Shown: positions 62,480-64,000 of the stretch, one piece after another | How positions within the stretch are numbered: the first letter of the stretch is position 1 | Layout of the letters: the number at the start of each line of letters is the position of its first letter | Origin: Sporosarcina globispora | GTDB taxonomy: Bacteria > Bacillota > Bacilli > Bacillales > Cytobacillaceae | Assembly (NCBI RefSeq): GCF_001274725.1 | Contig: NZ_LGUF01000007.1 | Coordinates: forward strand, 3,610,263-3,674,262 | Reading direction: 5' to 3' | Length of the DNA stretch: 64,000 nt | The notes under the pieces: model-generated | The model's database searches: none | The model's input: the letters and a program-made list of their open reading frames with translations, nothing else | Told to the model about the DNA's origin: nothing | Program-made: the position numbers and the translations under genes

Positions 62480-62592
62480 AGATTGTGAAGACCTATACTT
62501 AAAGTAACGGGTGCATTGCTTAAAGAACCAGCTGTGCCATCTAAGGCGGCTTTTCTTATTGTACTAAAGGGGCAGATTTGTTTAAGAAGGAG
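62480..62592 (+). repeat. Composite intergenic repeat, full module
   Basis: TTGTGAAG-ACCTA-TACTTAAA, AACGGGTGCATTGCTTAAAG, AACCAGCTGTGCC/GGCGGCTTTTCTT stem and ACTAAAGGGGCAGATTTGTT in that order. Best-preserved complete unit in the window. Confidence 0.8.
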
Positions 62593-62675
62593 TTTATTTC
62601 AACAAGAAGGAAAAAACAAACTGCAAGTTGAAGTATAGAATTTATTGGAAACCAGTCGCAGGGGAGAAGTAATAA

Positions 62676-63137
62676 ATGGAATACTATAAATATTTACGAC
62701 AGTATATAGGGCATAGACCTATTATTTTACCTGGATCTGTTGTTATCATTTTAAATGAACAAAATGAAGTACTACTGCAAAAAAGACACGATGGTTATTG
62801 GGGTTTACCTGGTGGGTTAATGGATTTGGGAGAAAGTTTTGAAGAGGTAGCAAAAAGAGAGGTTTTTGAAGAAACAGGGCTAGTAGTTGAAAACTTAAAA
62901 TTACTTAATGTATTCTCTGGTTCTGAATATTACTTAAAGGTTCCAAATGGTGACGAATTATATTCGTTAACAGCTGTTTATTATACCAAAGATGTAAGTG
63001 GAGAGATGAAGATAGATTATAGCGAGTCAGAAAAAATGCAGTATTTTTCCTTAAATAATATGCCAAAAGAATTAACAGATGAATATAGAGGTTTTATTAA
63101 GGAATACATAAATTGTGAAAAAATGGACTTAAAGTAA
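62676..63137 (+). CDS. NUDIX hydrolase
   Basis: 153 residues. Complete Nudix box GGLMDLGESFEEVAKREVFEETGL (about 48-71) with the REVFEETG metal site. N-terminal YIGHRPIILPGSVVIILNEQ and the size fit ADP-ribose pyrophosphatase or mutT-like nucleotide-cleaning enzymes; substrate unknown. The last residues (NCEKMDLK) are coded by a copy of the type B intergenic repeat (63112-63132), so the original C-terminus may have been replaced. GGGGAGAAG precedes the ATG. Confidence 0.9.
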   Translation: MEYYKYLRQYIGHRPIILPGSVVIILNEQNEVLLQKRHDGYWGLPGGLMDLGESFEEVAKREVFEETGLVVENLKLLNVFSGSEYYLKVPNGDELYSLTAVYYTKDVSGEMKIDYSESEKMQYFSLNNMPKELTDEYRGFIKEYINCEKMDLK

Positions 63138-63222
63138 AGGGTGCTTACATTCAAGATCAGCTGCCAAATCAGGTGGCTTTTTCTTTTTTAACAAACGGGG
63201 CAGCATTCCTGTAATGAAGGAA
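63110..63222 (+). repeat. Composite intergenic repeat overlapping the end of the NUDIX gene
   Basis: TTGTGAAA-AAATG-GACTTAAA, AAAGGGTGCTTACATTCAAG, GATCAGCTGCC/GGTGGCTTTTTC stem and ACAAACGGGGCAGCATTCCT. Its left end is inside the coding sequence. Confidence 0.75.
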
Positions 63223-63320
63223 AATGGAGTTTGAACAAAAAAATAACCTCTTGGTAGAATGAAAGAGTCCTGAAGCCGGCAAGCGAAAAGGACATTACTC
63301 AAATACCAGGAGGCTTTAAA
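63223..63320 (+). mobile_element. Probable left end of an IS110-family element
   Basis: Non-coding stretch between the last intergenic repeat and the transposase ATG. In IS110-group elements this is where the structured bridge RNA is encoded, but no terminal repeats are expected, so the exact end cannot be set from this sequence alone. Confidence 0.5.
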
Positions 63321-64000
63321 ATGAATTATAACCAGAATAAGAAGATTGCTCAAATTACTCCTTACACCCTGATTATAGGGGTGGATATCGCGAAATTCAA
63401 GCATGTGGCACGTGCCCAGGATTTCAGGGGAATGGAGTTTGGATCCCCTTGTTATTTTGAAAATACAAAAGAAGGTTTTGAGCATTTTCTTCATTGGATT
63501 TCGGAAACGAAGAAAGCACATAGTATGGAGAAAGTGATTGTCGGTATGGAGCCAACAGGTCATTATTGGTTTAACCTGGCTCATATTTTAAAAGAGAACG
63601 AGATTAAGTTTGTAGCTGTAAATCCCTTGCACGTAAAGAAAAGCAAGGAACTTGATGATAATTCTCCAACTAAAAATGATGTAAAAGATGCCAAGGTCAT
63701 TGCCCAACTGGTCAAGGACGGAAGATACGCCGAACCTACCATACCGCAAGGTGTTTATGCCGAACTCCGTGTGGCAAAGAAAATACGCGATCTTTTAACC
63801 GAGGACCTTCAAACGGTCCAGGGCCAGGTGCATAACTGGATTGACCGGTACTTTCCGGAATTCCTTAAGGTCTTTAAGAAGTGGGAGGGCAAGGCTGCAT
63901 TACAATTCTTACGGCTTTATGCTCTACCGCATGAAATAGCAAATTTCACAGAAGATGAATTGCTTATCCATTTAAGAAAATCCGTAAAAAGAAGTGTAGG
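63321..64000 (+). CDS. IS110-family transposase (DEDD recombinase), 3'-truncated by window edge
   Basis: The frame is open from ATG 63321 (CCAGGAGGCTTTAAA upstream) to the window end, 226 residues. DEDD catalytic residues are in IIGVDIAKFKH (Asp), VIVGMEPTGHYWFNLA (Glu) and NDVKDAKVIAQLVKDGR (two Asp). The second, Ser-containing transposase_20 domain lies beyond the window. Intact as far as seen, so the element may be active. Confidence 0.92.
   Translation, partial: MNYNQNKKIAQITPYTLIIGVDIAKFKHVARAQDFRGMEFGSPCYFENTKEGFEHFLHWISETKKAHSMEKVIVGMEPTGHYWFNLAHILKENEIKFVAVNPLHVKKSKELDDNSPTKNDVKDAKVIAQLVKDGRYAEPTIPQGVYAELRVAKKIRDLLTEDLQTVQGQVHNWIDRYFPEFLKVFKKWEGKAALQFLRLYALPHEIANFTEDELLIHLRKSVKRSV

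Noticed and set aside
53530..63222. Short recurring motifs as a CRISPR array
   Set aside because: The copies are kilobases apart, unequal in length and without regular spacers; no cas genes are present.
63129..63584. 151-codon minus-strand frame over the IS110 left end
   Set aside because: It is antisense to the transposase and to an intergenic repeat, with no homology pattern.

Overview
The window comes from a low-GC, endospore-forming member of the Bacillaceae (Bacillus/Cytobacillus/Mesobacillus type). Evidence is the spoIIP gene, a 2Duf/DUF1657 spore-membrane cluster, a ykoP-ykoQ gene pair as in Bacillus subtilis, strong GGAGG ribosome binding sites, frequent TTG/GTG starts and AT-rich DNA. 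No rRNA, tRNA, CRISPR array or prophage was seen. All assignments come from reading motifs and gene order; no database search was run.

Layout. 1-9 kb is ordinary chromosome: the 3' part of htpG, an APC amino-acid permease, a DUF1657-DUF1657-2Duf spore resistance cluster (minus strand), ykoP-like and metallophosphoesterase genes, a VTT/TVP38 membrane protein and a phosphodiesterase-type lipoprotein. 10-11.3 kb is decayed DNA, with fragments of a second VTT gene, a beta-propeller protein and a Csp-like copper-storage protein, and ends at spoIIP. 12.8-24.5 kb is a transport and metal region: a membrane cupredoxin protein, then an operon of a degenerate PIG-L-like protein, a family-5 solute-binding protein, two permeases, two ATPases and a small siroheme/Fe-S-type protein; then csoR-copZ, a second csoR followed by a MATE pump under a clear CsoR-type operator, and a YdhK lipoprotein. 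24.6-29.4 kb mixes small intact genes (YrdB, isochorismatase-like, alpha/beta hydrolase) with remnants of a response regulator, a histidine kinase, a HupE protein and a frameshifted membrane protein.

29.4-33.6 kb looks richer in GC and foreign: a carbohydrate-binding-domain remnant, an 862-residue-scale secreted metallophosphoesterase fused to PQQ-type propeller repeats, and an intact HupE/UreJ protein. A secreted glycerophosphodiesterase with a CBM-like tail follows. 35.7-38.3 kb holds a truncated, frameshifted MsmX-type ATPase and a PrmC-like methyltransferase with an in-frame stop. 38.8-49.5 kb is a catabolic cluster for an unidentified sugar, polyol or hydroxy acid: iron alcohol dehydrogenase, GntR/UTRA regulator with a 12-bp palindromic operator over its promoter, FAD oxidase, zinc dehydrogenase, FGGY kinase, binding protein, two permeases and an SDR. 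The cluster has no intact ATPase gene of its own.

50-64 kb is accessory DNA: an amber-split secreted protein, LysE exporter, AraC regulator, MBL hydrolase, MaoC-like protein, a Tat-type flavin amine oxidase, pseudogenes of DUF3231 and NmrA-type proteins, a 903-residue secreted calcium-repeat protein coupled to a lipoprotein that appears to start at ATT, an L,D-transpeptidase, a NUDIX hydrolase and the start of an IS110-family transposase. A mosaic family of short intergenic repeats runs through 25-63 kb, and a second element (36.7 and 56.6 kb) shows compensatory stem changes.
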